Both the position numbers and the translations under genes were made by a program. Below are positions 24,637 to 33,477 of a DNA stretch of 36,158 nt, piece after piece. The stretch spans positions 1 to 36,158 of the forward strand of contig JAFZVQ010000019.1 in assembly GCA_017617715.1 (NCBI GenBank), read 5' to 3'. The stretch's first letter is position 1. Each line of letters begins with the position of its first letter. Source of the DNA: Bacteroidales bacterium. GTDB lineage: Bacteria > Bacteroidota > Bacteroidia > Bacteroidales > UBA932. Below the pieces are notes generated by a model. The model did not search any database. It saw only the letters and a program-made list of their open reading frames with translations, and was not told the origin of the DNA.

Positions 24637-27600
24637 TTAGTATCTTACCTGGACGCTGAAAGTGATGGTGCGGGCCTTGGGATAAGCTCCCAGGTCGACA
24701 CGGCGAAGAGTGGAAGAAGTGCCTTCCGACGAGACGTCGGGGTCGAAACCGTTGTAGTTCTTCCAAAGGTAGAGGTTCTCGCCCACGGCGCTGAAGGTTA
24801 TGTCCCTTAGGAAGTTGCCGCGCTTGAATGGTAGCGTGTAGGAAAGGGACACGTTCTTCAGGCGGAGGAATGAGGCGTCGTGGATCATGAAGTCGCTCGG
24901 AAGGGCGGCGTCGGTCTTTGCAGCGGCCCTGGGGATATCCGACAGGGGGTTGCGCTCCGGATGCCACGCGTCAAGCATATACCGGTACTGGTTGCAGAAG
25001 ATGGAACCTGCCATGTAGAATTCGGAGTAGTTGTAGATCTTGCCTCCGAGGGAATAGGCGAGGAAGACGCCGAGGCGCAGGTTCTTGTAGTGGAAGGTGT
25101 TCTGCAGACCGCCGTAGAGATAGGGGTCCGCATTGCCCATGTACACGAGGTCGTCCTGGGACAGGATTCCGTCGTGGTTGATGTCGTAGTAGCGGGGACC
25201 GCCGTCCGTGTTGCTGAGGGATGCGTAGGCGTGTGTGACTTTGTTGCGCTCACGCTCGCCGGCGCTCTTCCATGTGCCTCCGTACTTGAAGCCCCAGAGG
25301 GAGTTCAGGGGGTATCCGGCCACATATCCGTACATCATGTACTTGTTGTTGCCGGGGCTGTCGTAGGCGGACACGAACTCCTCGCCGCCGATGTCGTCCA
25401 CCATCTGTGAGTTGTGGGAGATGGTGAAAGAGGTGATCCAGCTGAAATCCTTCTTTGCTATGTTGCGGGTCTCGATGGAGAGCTCGACGCCCTTGTTGGA
25501 CGTTTTGCCGATGTTGATGAACTTGCTGGAGTAGCCCACTTGCGTCGGCGTGGGCACGTTCAGCAGCAGGTCGGAGGTGTGCGAATCATAGAGTTCCAGG
25601 GTCACGGACAGGCGCTCCTTGAAGGCGGTGAAGTCCAGGCCGAGGTTGTAGGCAGCGGTCTTTTCCCATTTCAGCTCGGGGGAGTCCAGCCTGCTGCGGT
25701 AGGCGGCCGCCGGCTGCTTGCCGTCGAACAGGTAGCCGCCGGTGGTGGTGCTGATGGCGGCGTGGGAACGGTAGGCGCTGATGGCGTCGTTGCCGGAAAG
25801 GCCGGCGCTTGCCCTGAGCGACATTTCGTCGATCCAGCCCACGTTCTTCATCCAGGGCTCGTTGGCTATGTTCCACTTGAACGCCGCGGAAGGGAATGTG
25901 GCGTATTTGTGGTTCTCGGCGAAGTTGGACGCACCGTCGCGGCGCACCGTGGCGGTGAGGTAGAAGCGGGAGTCGTAGTTCCAGTTGGCACGGGCGAACA
26001 CGGAGAACTTGCGTGTGGCCGATGCGGAGGTGCCGGCGCTGTAGGTCTCCTTGTCCTGCACTGCGTTCATGTTGTTCCACATCACCTCGTCGTCCATGTA
26101 GCCGCTGCCGCTGAGGGTGAAGTTGTTGGAGCCGAACTTATAGGCGGAAAGGCCCGCCATGACGTCCAGACGGTGTTTGCCGAACTTCATCTTGTAGGTG
26201 GCGGTGTTTTCCGACGACAGGGAATGCTCGTCGTATTCGGCCCTATAGGCGTCGCCTCCCTGGTCCTCGCCCTTGGTGGGGAGGGTGCCGGGATAGTAGC
26301 GGTAGGTGTGACGCTGGTAATAGTAGTAGGAGAACACGCTGCGCAGCTCCAGGTTCTTGACGGGCGTCATGACGGCCGAGAAGTTGTTGGTCATGGAGTG
26401 GCGCTCGAGATAGTGTGTGTTCATGTCGATGAGCGAGCGCGGGGTGTTGATCCATGCACCGGAGTAGTAGTAGTCGTTGAAGGTGTCCTCCGGCTTCATA
26501 TTCGGATTCAGGTAGACCGCTCCCTGGTACCAGGAGGTGCCGCCCAGGCTGGCCTTGTTCTCGTCGTTGTGGCGCCAGGTGTAGGAGCCGTTGTAGCCCA
26601 CTTTCAGCCATTTGAATATCCTGCGGTCCAGGTTGATACGGCCGGTCATACGTTTCTGGCCGCTGCCCTGGATGATGCCCTGGGTGTCGTTGTAGGAGAA
26701 GGAGGCGTAGTAGTTGTGCTTTTCTTCCGAGCCGTTTAGGGTGAGCGCGTAGTTCTGCGTCACGGCGGTGCGGGTGATTTCCTTGATCCAGTCGGTGCTT
26801 TCGGTCACGTGGTAGGGATCCTTGTAGATGAGGCCGGACAGGGGCGTGTCGAGGCTGAGCCCGGTGTGGTTGGCATCGGCTCCGAATGCGGCCACGTCGT
26901 TGCGGTACATCTGGAATTCGGCGGCGTTCATGATGTCGAGCGTGCGGGGCAGCTGGGAGAAGCCCACGTCGCCCTTGAAGGTGATGCCCGTCTGTCCTTT
27001 GCGGCCGGTGCCCTTCTTGGTGGTGATTATGATCACGCCGTTGGCTCCGCGGCTGCCGTAGATTGCGGTGGAGGATGCATCCTTGAGCACCGAAATGCTG
27101 GCGATGTCGTCGGAGTTGATGTCGTTGAGGTCGTGGATGGCGTCGATTATGCCGTCCACGACGAAGAGCGGTTCGTTGGAAGCGGTGATGGAACGGGTGC
27201 CGCGGATACGGATAGTGGTGGTGGAACCGGGCGCGCCGTCCGTGGACATGAAGTCGGCACCGGCGATGCGGCCCTGCAGGGCGTTATCGACGGAAAGCAC
27301 CGGGGCTGCCTGTATGTCCTGCATCTTGACGTTGGTCACGGATCCGGTGAGGTCCTGTTTCTTCACGGAGCCGTAGCCTATCATCACGACTTCTTCCAGC
27401 ATGTTGCTGTCTTCTTCGAGGGTGAAGTTGAAGACGGTGCGGTCGCCCGTGATGCGTGCGGTCGCGGTCTTGAAGCCCATGAACAGCACTTCGATGGTGT
27501 CGCCGCGGTTGACTTTCAGGGTGTAGCTTCCGTCTGCGGCGGTAACCGCGCCTTTGTTGGTGTTCTGTATGCGTATGGTGGCGCTGGGCAGGGGAGCCCC

Positions 27601-27705
27601 GTCGGTGTCGAGGACCTTTCCGGATATGGTCACCTGCTTGTCCTGGGCCTGGAGGCCGAGGGAGCAGAGCAGGGCGATAGCCAAAAGTAACAGTTTCTTG
27701 CTCAT
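24637..27705 (-). CDS. SusC/RagA-family TonB-linked outer-membrane transporter
   Basis: A 1022-residue SusC-type TonB-dependent transporter that should import, in an energy-dependent way, the product bound by the adjacent SusD. Features in order: signal peptide (1-20), a carboxypeptidase-D regulatory-like domain (about 24-95, VTISGKVLDTDGAPLPSATI), plug domain with MIGYGSVKKQDLTGSV (108-123), NALQGRIAG (141-149), IRIRGTRSI (165-173) and AIYGSRGANGVIIITTKKG (214-232), then the 22-strand barrel ending in a terminal aromatic-rich strand (TITFSVQVRY). Length is normal. It follows the BACON lipoprotein by 12 bases and precedes susD by 12. Absence of sugar hydrolases nearby suggests a non-glycan or phosphorylated substrate. 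Confidence 0.96.
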   Translation of the reverse strand: MSKKLLLLAIALLCSLGLQAQDKQVTISGKVLDTDGAPLPSATIRIQNTNKGAVTAADGSYTLKVNRGDTIEVLFMGFKTATARITGDRTVFNFTLEEDSNMLEEVVMIGYGSVKKQDLTGSVTNVKMQDIQAAPVLSVDNALQGRIAGADFMSTDGAPGSTTTIRIRGTRSITASNEPLFVVDGIIDAIHDLNDINSDDIASISVLKDASSTAIYGSRGANGVIIITTKKGTGRKGQTGITFKGDVGFSQLPRTLDIMNAAEFQMYRNDVAAFGADANHTGLSLDTPLSGLIYKDPYHVTESTDWIKEITRTAVTQNYALTLNGSEEKHNYYASFSYNDTQGIIQGSGQKRMTGRINLDRRIFKWLKVGYNGSYTWRHNDENKASLGGTSWYQGAVYLNPNMKPEDTFNDYYYSGAWINTPRSLIDMNTHYLERHSMTNNFSAVMTPVKNLELRSVFSYYYYQRHTYRYYPGTLPTKGEDQGGDAYRAEYDEHSLSSENTATYKMKFGKHRLDVMAGLSAYKFGSNNFTLSGSGYMDDEVMWNNMNAVQDKETYSAGTSASATRKFSVFARANWNYDSRFYLTATVRRDGASNFAENHKYATFPSAAFKWNIANEPWMKNVGWIDEMSLRASAGLSGNDAISAYRSHAAISTTTGGYLFDGKQPAAAYRSRLDSPELKWEKTAAYNLGLDFTAFKERLSVTLELYDSHTSDLLLNVPTPTQVGYSSKFINIGKTSNKGVELSIETRNIAKKDFSWITSFTISHNSQMVDDIGGEEFVSAYDSPGNNKYMMYGYVAGYPLNSLWGFKYGGTWKSAGERERNKVTHAYASLSNTDGGPRYYDINHDGILSQDDLVYMGNADPYLYGGLQNTFHYKNLRLGVFLAYSLGGKIYNYSEFYMAGSIFCNQYRYMLDAWHPERNPLSDIPRAAAKTDAALPSDFMIHDASFLRLKNVSLSYTLPFKRGNFLRDITFSAVGENLYLWKNYNGFDPDVSSEGTSSTLRRVDLGAYPKARTITFSVQVRY

Positions 27706-27717
27706 AGTCTTCGCGCT

Positions 27718-28761
27718 TTAATCATTAGACGTACCGAGCACCATGTCCTTGCCGCTGCCGCCGTTGACCTCCCAGAGGTCTTCGTCGCCATTCTTCACCG
27801 TAATCCTGCGGATGTAGAAATTGTCCACGAAGATCCTGTTGGGTGTGCCGCCGGAAGTGGAAGGGTCGCCGGCCGTGATGCGGATACGGGTGTTGCCGGT
27901 GAAGGGGTTGCGGTCGGAGGAAAGGATGCCCAGGAGGAATTCGGAGCCGGTCCAGAAATCGCCAGGGAAGTTTTCAGAGTGTATGTCGGCGTAGGGAGCT
28001 TCCAGTTCCATGCTGGTAGCGCCGTTGTCGCGGAACACTCCGCCGTCGAGGATTTCCACGGTGAGTTTGTTGGCGTCGCGTTTGCCCTCGAGGTCGGTGT
28101 AGGCGACGGCGCGGAACGACACCACGGCGAGCGAATCATAGCGAATGCCTTCGTAGAAAGGTGAGGAGATGCTGCCTCCCCGGCCGTCGGCGTCGCCCAG
28201 GATCAGGTAGCCGTTTTTCCCGTACACTGCGGCATCGTTGTCGGTGACCCAGCCGCGGTTCTTGTCGTTGTTGATCCACTGGGAATAGACGGTCCCGTCC
28301 AGCTTGCGCGGGTCGGATGTGCCGTACTTGCTCCATGAGAAGTCGCTGGCCACAGGGGTGACCAGGCCCTGGTGCACTGTGACGAAGGTCCCAAGCTGTT
28401 TCTCCGGGGCGGTGAGCAGGAGCGTGCCGGTGCGGCGGGTGTAGTAGGCTAGGGTGGCGCGGGGAATGAAGGAGAGGGTGACTTCGTAAAGGTCGTCACC
28501 CTTTTTCTCCAGGCCCTGCACCGCTGCCCAGGGAGTGCCCAGGTCGTCCTGCCACGATGCCGTGAACTCCACGTTGGAGCGTACGGTGAAAGTGGCAGAG
28601 CCGCCTTTCACGGACACGCTGACCACCTTGGAGGGCTCTTCGTCGCCGGCGTTCCTGTAGAAATCGATGTACTCTTTCCGTAGCGTCTCGCCAGCGTCTT
28701 TCCCGCAGGAACAGAGCAGGGCGAGGGCGGAGAGCACAACGAAGATTCTGGTTTTTGACAT
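27718..28761 (-). CDS. BACON-domain lipoprotein
   Basis: From the ATG at 28761 this is a 347-residue predicted lipoprotein (MSKTRIFVVLSALALLCSC, Cys19). The frame is open to 28995, but the extra N-terminus is a Pro/Arg-rich shadow of the upstream EEP gene, so I reject it. Residues about 48-132 fit a BACON domain (VSVKGGSATFTVRSNVEF, FVTVHQG), and residues about 150-335 look like a carbohydrate-binding-module-like beta-sandwich (GWVTDNDAAVYGKNGYLIL, RIRITAGDPS, RIFVDNFYIRRI). It lies between the EEP enzyme (20 bases upstream) and susC (12 bases downstream) and probably binds substrate at the cell surface. Ligand unknown. Confidence 0.75.
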   Translation of the reverse strand: MSKTRIFVVLSALALLCSCGKDAGETLRKEYIDFYRNAGDEEPSKVVSVSVKGGSATFTVRSNVEFTASWQDDLGTPWAAVQGLEKKGDDLYEVTLSFIPRATLAYYTRRTGTLLLTAPEKQLGTFVTVHQGLVTPVASDFSWSKYGTSDPRKLDGTVYSQWINNDKNRGWVTDNDAAVYGKNGYLILGDADGRGGSISSPFYEGIRYDSLAVVSFRAVAYTDLEGKRDANKLTVEILDGGVFRDNGATSMELEAPYADIHSENFPGDFWTGSEFLLGILSSDRNPFTGNTRIRITAGDPSTSGGTPNRIFVDNFYIRRITVKNGDEDLWEVNGGSGKDMVLGTSND

Positions 28762-28781
28762 AATGTTAAACAGGTTATTGA

Positions 28782-31277
28782 TTATTTTGAAAGATCGAAA
28801 TCTATAAGTATTGGTCTGTGGTCGGAAGGGTCGTAGTAACTGGGTACATAGACGCTGGGGACCTGGTCCACCCATTTGTCTCCGATTATCAGGGCATTGA
28901 CGACCTGGTCCATCAGAGGGGCCGAGGCATACACGTAGTCTATCCTTGCGGAGCCTGCCGTGGAAGACAGGTAGTTGGCCGGGGCGGGATACCATTCGCG
29001 GATCACATCTTTGAGGGCCGTCTTGTTCAGCACCACGTCCTGGGTGAGCAGGCGGGTGTCGTCGTCTGGGTAGCCAAGATACCAGTTGTCGAGGCGGGAG
29101 CGGGAATTCAGGTCGCCGAGCAGTATCCAGTCGCTGACTCCGGAGTAGGCCGCGGCGTTGACTGTGCGGGACACAATGTATTCCATCTCGAACTGCCGGT
29201 AGTAGTCGCCTTCGTGTTTTGCGGTGCTTTCATCGCGCTTGGCGGAGGCTACGTTGAATCCATAAGACTGCGGCCACATGTGGCAGGTCACGAAATGCAG
29301 TATCCTGCCGTTCACGTTGACCTGGTGCAGGGCGGCGCCGTGGGTCACGGGCTTTTCCGTCGTGTCGGTGTTGGTGATCTTGAACAGCGTGTTGATGGGA
29401 TACCTGGAGGTGATTTCCTGCGGATAATTGTCCCGGTGGCCTCCGAGGGCGCTGTAATTGTGGCCGTAGCGGGCGGCGATGGACGCCCAGCCGGACGGCA
29501 GGAAACGGAGGGAAGAGCTCTGGGCGCTGTTGGTGTAGTCCTTATATATGGAAGCGGCTTCGCACCACACGCAGATGTCGGGGTCGTATTTCTTGACGAA
29601 GGCCACGAAGTTGTCGTAATTGTTCCACTGGTCCGCCCACATGCCGTTCTGGATGTTCCAGTACAGAAGCCTCAGGTTGCCTTTGCGGACGTTGTCGGCG
29701 ATGCGGCGCACCGTGATGTCGTCCAGATAGAATCCGTGGACTGTCGCCGAATTGGGGTCGGATCCTGCGAAATAGAGCATGGTGCCGTCGGTGGCGTTGG
29801 TGGCGGTGAGTGTGGCTGTGTGCCAGGTCTTGGGCTCCAGCGCGGAAGCGGGGATGGTGACGGTTTTTCTGTCGATACCCGCCTGGGATACGCTGCCTAC
29901 GTATGGGAAACTGGTGGCGGCGTCTTTGCCGTCAACCTTTAGGGACGTGATGTGGCCGGCGTTGACCAGCTGAAGGAGGATGTTGTCGCCGGCGCCGTCC
30001 TGGAAGCAGAACTTGAATTCTACGGAGATGTCGGCCAGGCCGGAGACGTTGGTGATGGGGGGCGTCTGCATGACGCCGCGGGCTTTGTTGCCCTCGCCGG
30101 AGCCTACGGCCAGCACGCCCTGGTATTCCTGGCAGCGGAAGAGGTAGCGCCAGTCGGTGAAAGCGCGGCTGGCCACGTACGAATCCGACATCACGTGGCT
30201 GGTGCCCACCCGTTTGCCGGAGACTTCGGACCAGGTGTTGGATTGGATGAAGCCTGTGCCGGGGTTGGTGCAGGCCACGGGGGTGTAGGCGCCCGAGTAG
30301 CCGTCCCTGGTGCTGCCGCCGGTGGTGCCCATGGCCGCACCGTCGGGGGAGTAAGCCTTTGTCTTCTCTCCGCCCATGATGTTGCCGCCCCAGACGCAGT
30401 TGTCGAAGCCCTCGTACCACACGAGGTCGGGCTCGGGACTGAAGTCTATCGTTTGCGTAAGAACTGAGCCGGCGGTGAGCGCACCGGGGGTGACGGAGGT
30501 GCGCATCATCCTGTGGTCGGAGCTGCACACGGTGACTTCCAGGCCGCTGCGCAGGGAGGACGGGGCCAGCACGAAGGCTACGCTGGTGCCTTCGGGGCTC
30601 AGGGGCACAAAATTGCCGTTCTCGGTGCAGTTCACCACGGCGAAATCGACCCCTTCCGTCATCTGGAGGCTGCCCTTGGAAGGGTAATACACGGCTTTAC
30701 CGGCTATGATTTCCCCGGCAGGAGACTGGACCTTCACCGAACTCAGGCTTCCGCTGCCCTTGACCTTCAGCTCCAGCACGGCCACGGCATCCTTGAAAGT
30801 CAGCACGTTGCCGGTCGCTGCGGAGTAGGAGGCGTAGCGCGGATAGTTCTTGAAAGATGTTTTGGTGCCGGACCAGAACTGCGAAAAGGGCACGGCCAGG
30901 TCTTTATAGGCGGAGCTGCCGTACCACTGCCCGGAATAGCGCGTCACCAGTACGGCGTTGTAGGTCTCGTTCGACATGGCTTCCACGTCGGCATACCAGT
31001 TGCCGTCCGAGTCCGGCTGGAGGATGTAGTCGGTGCCGTTGACGTTGAGCTTGCAGCCCGTGAAATCATCGGCCGGCAGTCCCATCGCGCCCCGTACGGC
31101 GAAAGACGCCTCATCGGCCTCGGCATAAAACCGCACCTTGCCGTCCACCACCGAAATGGGCGAACCCTTCGGCGAGGGCTCTCCCGGATTGGTTCCCGGC
31201 TTGTCTCCTTCCAGCTCACCCTTGCACGAGAAAGCCAACACGGTCATTGCCAGAGCAATAAACAGTTTTTCTATCAC
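28782..31277 (-). CDS. Surface lipoprotein with EEP (DNase I-like) domain, first gene of the SusCD operon
   Basis: An 831-residue predicted lipoprotein (lipobox LAFSC, Cys18) starting at a GTG codon (31277). Residues about 40-525 are beta domains that align along their length with residues about 285-755 of the EEP protein at 10608-13775 (VWYEGFDNCVWGGNIM, NPGTGFIQSNTWS, RYLFRCQE). Residues about 529-831 are the endonuclease/exonuclease/phosphatase domain: LYWNIQNGMW, VWCEAA with Glu573, CHMWPQSYG, GDLNSRS with Asp722 and Asn724, IDYVYAS, and SDHRP with Asp819 and His820. All catalytic positions are present. Unlike its paralog it lacks the N-terminal fimbrillin-like domain. As the first gene of the operon it is the likely enzyme that acts on the substrate before SusCD uptake; nuclease activity is inferred from the fold. 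Confidence 0.85.
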   Translation of the reverse strand: MIEKLFIALAMTVLAFSCKGELEGDKPGTNPGEPSPKGSPISVVDGKVRFYAEADEASFAVRGAMGLPADDFTGCKLNVNGTDYILQPDSDGNWYADVEAMSNETYNAVLVTRYSGQWYGSSAYKDLAVPFSQFWSGTKTSFKNYPRYASYSAATGNVLTFKDAVAVLELKVKGSGSLSSVKVQSPAGEIIAGKAVYYPSKGSLQMTEGVDFAVVNCTENGNFVPLSPEGTSVAFVLAPSSLRSGLEVTVCSSDHRMMRTSVTPGALTAGSVLTQTIDFSPEPDLVWYEGFDNCVWGGNIMGGEKTKAYSPDGAAMGTTGGSTRDGYSGAYTPVACTNPGTGFIQSNTWSEVSGKRVGTSHVMSDSYVASRAFTDWRYLFRCQEYQGVLAVGSGEGNKARGVMQTPPITNVSGLADISVEFKFCFQDGAGDNILLQLVNAGHITSLKVDGKDAATSFPYVGSVSQAGIDRKTVTIPASALEPKTWHTATLTATNATDGTMLYFAGSDPNSATVHGFYLDDITVRRIADNVRKGNLRLLYWNIQNGMWADQWNNYDNFVAFVKKYDPDICVWCEAASIYKDYTNSAQSSSLRFLPSGWASIAARYGHNYSALGGHRDNYPQEITSRYPINTLFKITNTDTTEKPVTHGAALHQVNVNGRILHFVTCHMWPQSYGFNVASAKRDESTAKHEGDYYRQFEMEYIVSRTVNAAAYSGVSDWILLGDLNSRSRLDNWYLGYPDDDTRLLTQDVVLNKTALKDVIREWYPAPANYLSSTAGSARIDYVYASAPLMDQVVNALIIGDKWVDQVPSVYVPSYYDPSDHRPILIDFDLSK

Positions 31278-31308
31278 GGATAGTATCGGTTATCAGTTAT
31301 TATTTTAA

Positions 31309-31316
31309 CAAAAATA
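31309..31316 (-). promoter_or_regulatory. -7 promoter element of the SusCD-EEP operon
   Basis: TATTTTTG on the minus strand matches TAnnTTTG and is about 31 bases from the GTG at 31277, in an AT-rich stretch after the terminator of the preceding gene. The AT-rich context makes chance matches likely, and I see no clear -33 element. Confidence 0.4.
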
Positions 31317-31358
31317 ATAAAAAATGATGAAAATGTGTGTTTGGCGGGATAAAATAGT

Positions 31359-31404
31359 GACAAGAACCCCGAAAGCTTTTTGTGTAGCTTCCGGGGTTCT
31401 TGTC
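31359..31404 (-). terminator. Strong hairpin terminator after lipoprotein C
   Basis: A 19-base inverted repeat with one mismatch (arms 31359-31377 and 31386-31404, loop of 8 bases). On the minus strand, the direction of lipoprotein C (stop at 31453), it is followed by ACTATTTTATCCC and later T-rich sequence. It insulates copy C from the SusCD operon that starts at 31277. Confidence 0.75.
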
Positions 31405-31452
31405 AGTTGAAGTTATCCACTTTATATATTGTAAATGTGTGGAGTAAAAAAG

Positions 31453-33459
31453 CTACTTGAGCCTGGCGCAGCGCATGTTGTGAGCCTGGGAGCTGAAGGG
31501 AACGTTGCCAAAGCCAAAAGTTGTTGAGCCTGACTCCATTATTGCCCTTCTGAATAATCCGGCGTTCATATCGTTGCCGGTATAATATGACCAATAGACC
31601 ACACGGCCACTGTCGTTTATACCTCCGACCAGGGCGGCTTTGCCTTGTCCTAAATAACCAGCTGCTGGGTAATACAATAAGTCTCCGGATGTGTTGGAAT
31701 GGTATTTACCGGAAAAATAACTATTGAGCGTCTGGCTTTTCACTTTGTTATTACTGTTCGAGGTCAATCTGTACAAGTGCGTTGCTCCAATAAATACATA
31801 TCCTTGAGGGCACGGATCATAATCATTTTGCTTCGTAGAAGTTCCATTAGGCGTGATCCATATATTATCGTAGCCGTCTCCTTTGGGGCTGCCTTTTATT
31901 TTTACAGTTGTCCATATTGTCTCATTAACAGGATTTTCTTCTGTGCCATAATTAGTGCCAGTTCCTTTTTGGTATAGATAATTAGCCATAGTCTCCTGGT
32001 CTGCCAGTGTGGTTTTGGCAGCTGTGGAGGCCTTCATAGTATGGCAATAATTGCTGAATCCGTATTGGATTGCAATGCGGGCATTGTCCCATGCTGCAGA
32101 GGAATTGTCAATACGTGCAATACGAGGATAAGGGATATGGTTGCCGTACTGATAATATGTCCCGACGGTCTCAAGCCACTGATCAGCTGTCATTCCGGTG
32201 ACCTCGGCTGTGGTTTTAGGTGCCCATGTAGCGCCAACATTTCTGTCCATGACAGGAACTGGCAAACCAGTGTCATTCATTGAAACATCAGCAGGTTTAT
32301 CGGTAACCCAGATATGGTAATTCCAAAGGAGGGTTGAGGCTGCGTTTTGAAGATTCTGGTCAAGTGCTACAATTGCATTGCCCTCTAGGTTTCCCCCCAT
32401 ATACTTGAAAGTCACGCGCTTTGTGGTGCTGTCATAGGAGATGTTATTGATTAGACTCTTGCTTTCCGCCCAAAGGATATTTGCGGTCTTGGCAAGGTCG
32501 AAAGCAACGTCTCCAGTAATGCTTGAAGCCTTGAAGCTGTAGTACTTTCCTTCAGCAGACGGCTCAAGCATATAGCAGTTCGACCTTCCTCCAGCATCAA
32601 GGGCAATAGAACTGTCGGGGATCCTGGAATCCACGTCAATATTCTTGACCCTGAACACTGTATTGCGCGTCACGGTGAGGTCGTTGTTGGAAATGATTGT
32701 AAGGGATGTGCCGTCATTGAACTCGAGTATGATTTCCGCACCCTCATAAGTTGCGGGCGGAAGAACCACCATCACAGGAGTGGGAGTAGTAGGATCCAGT
32801 GGGAGGTTAAGCCCGCTGACATTCGTATATCCGTAGATATTGTTACCACCTGTAGCCTTAGGGTAGGACAATACCGGAGTCGCAGCGGAGACATTGATAC
32901 TTCCCTTGCCTGTCAAGGCATTGGAACTAATGTTGTTGCTCTTGAAAGAGAACTTAGTGAGCGTCTTGGTGCCGGTGAACTTGAACTGGATGTAGCCGCA
33001 GAGGTTGGTGAATTCCACTTCGTCGCCATTCACCCTTCCGAACATGGGATTGGCTCCGTCGCCGATAAGCTGGCCTGATCCGGAAACAGTCTGGCCGACC
33101 GGACGCGTCCAGGTGGCGGTGTTGCTGCTGACGGTGAGCGCGGCTGAAGGGTATATCACCCACTCTGAGCCTGCGGGGATTGAGAAAGTGGCGACACCGT
33201 TTGCGTCAATGTTCGTGATGCCGCAGTTTGTGGTTTCTTTGCTGCCGTTCCAGGCTACTACTTTGTCGGAAGCGTTCCATTCAAACTGGGTGGAGCCATC
33301 GGCAAGGGAGGCTTTGGAAGAAAGTTCCCCGTCCGCAAACACGGCACGGACCTCGATCATCTTGGTGCCATCAGGGGTTTCTGTAACTTGATTTTCTTTC
33401 TGGCAAGCGCAGAAGGCTGCCGCAAGCATAATGATGCTGATTGTCTCGATTGTTTTCAT
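31453..33459 (-). CDS. Two-part lipoprotein C: fimbrillin-like N-terminus and FISUMP-like C-terminus
   Basis: From the ATG at 33459 this is a 668-residue predicted lipoprotein (MKTIETISIIMLAAAFCAC, Cys19). An ATG at 33474 is in frame, but its GGAGAG lies inside that extension and forms the ribosome site for the ATG at 33459, and copies A and B start at the matching place. The N-terminal half is very close to copy A (MIEVRAVFADGE, SSKASLADGSTQFEWNASD, NIDANGVATFSIPAGSEWV). The C-terminal half has the same landmarks (LLWNYHIWVTDKP, MDRNVGATW, YYQYGNHIPYP, DYDPCPQGY, YPAAGYLG, QAHNMRCARLK) but is more diverged from A and B. It is preceded by peptide C and followed by a strong terminator, so it forms an independent unit. 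It looks like a surface-exposed binding protein of unknown ligand. Confidence 0.8.
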   Translation of the reverse strand: MKTIETISIIMLAAAFCACQKENQVTETPDGTKMIEVRAVFADGELSSKASLADGSTQFEWNASDKVVAWNGSKETTNCGITNIDANGVATFSIPAGSEWVIYPSAALTVSSNTATWTRPVGQTVSGSGQLIGDGANPMFGRVNGDEVEFTNLCGYIQFKFTGTKTLTKFSFKSNNISSNALTGKGSINVSAATPVLSYPKATGGNNIYGYTNVSGLNLPLDPTTPTPVMVVLPPATYEGAEIILEFNDGTSLTIISNNDLTVTRNTVFRVKNIDVDSRIPDSSIALDAGGRSNCYMLEPSAEGKYYSFKASSITGDVAFDLAKTANILWAESKSLINNISYDSTTKRVTFKYMGGNLEGNAIVALDQNLQNAASTLLWNYHIWVTDKPADVSMNDTGLPVPVMDRNVGATWAPKTTAEVTGMTADQWLETVGTYYQYGNHIPYPRIARIDNSSAAWDNARIAIQYGFSNYCHTMKASTAAKTTLADQETMANYLYQKGTGTNYGTEENPVNETIWTTVKIKGSPKGDGYDNIWITPNGTSTKQNDYDPCPQGYVFIGATHLYRLTSNSNNKVKSQTLNSYFSGKYHSNTSGDLLYYPAAGYLGQGKAALVGGINDSGRVVYWSYYTGNDMNAGLFRRAIMESGSTTFGFGNVPFSSQAHNMRCARLK

Positions 33460-33466
33460 TGCTAAA

Positions 33467-33472
33467 CTCTCC
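33467..33472 (-). promoter_or_regulatory. Ribosome binding site that decides the start of lipoprotein C
   Basis: GGAGAG on the minus strand is 7 bases upstream of the ATG at 33459 and overlaps the alternative ATG at 33474-33472. This favours translation from 33459. Confidence 0.55.
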
Positions 33473-33477
33473 ATGCT

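Noticed and set aside
28762-28995. N-terminal extension of the BACON lipoprotein to 28995
   Set aside because: It overlaps the 3' end of the EEP gene, and the lipoprotein signal with its basic start is at 28761.
33460-33474. Start of lipoprotein C at 33474
   Set aside because: The GGAGAG there is the ribosome site for the ATG at 33459, and copies A and B begin at the corresponding codon.
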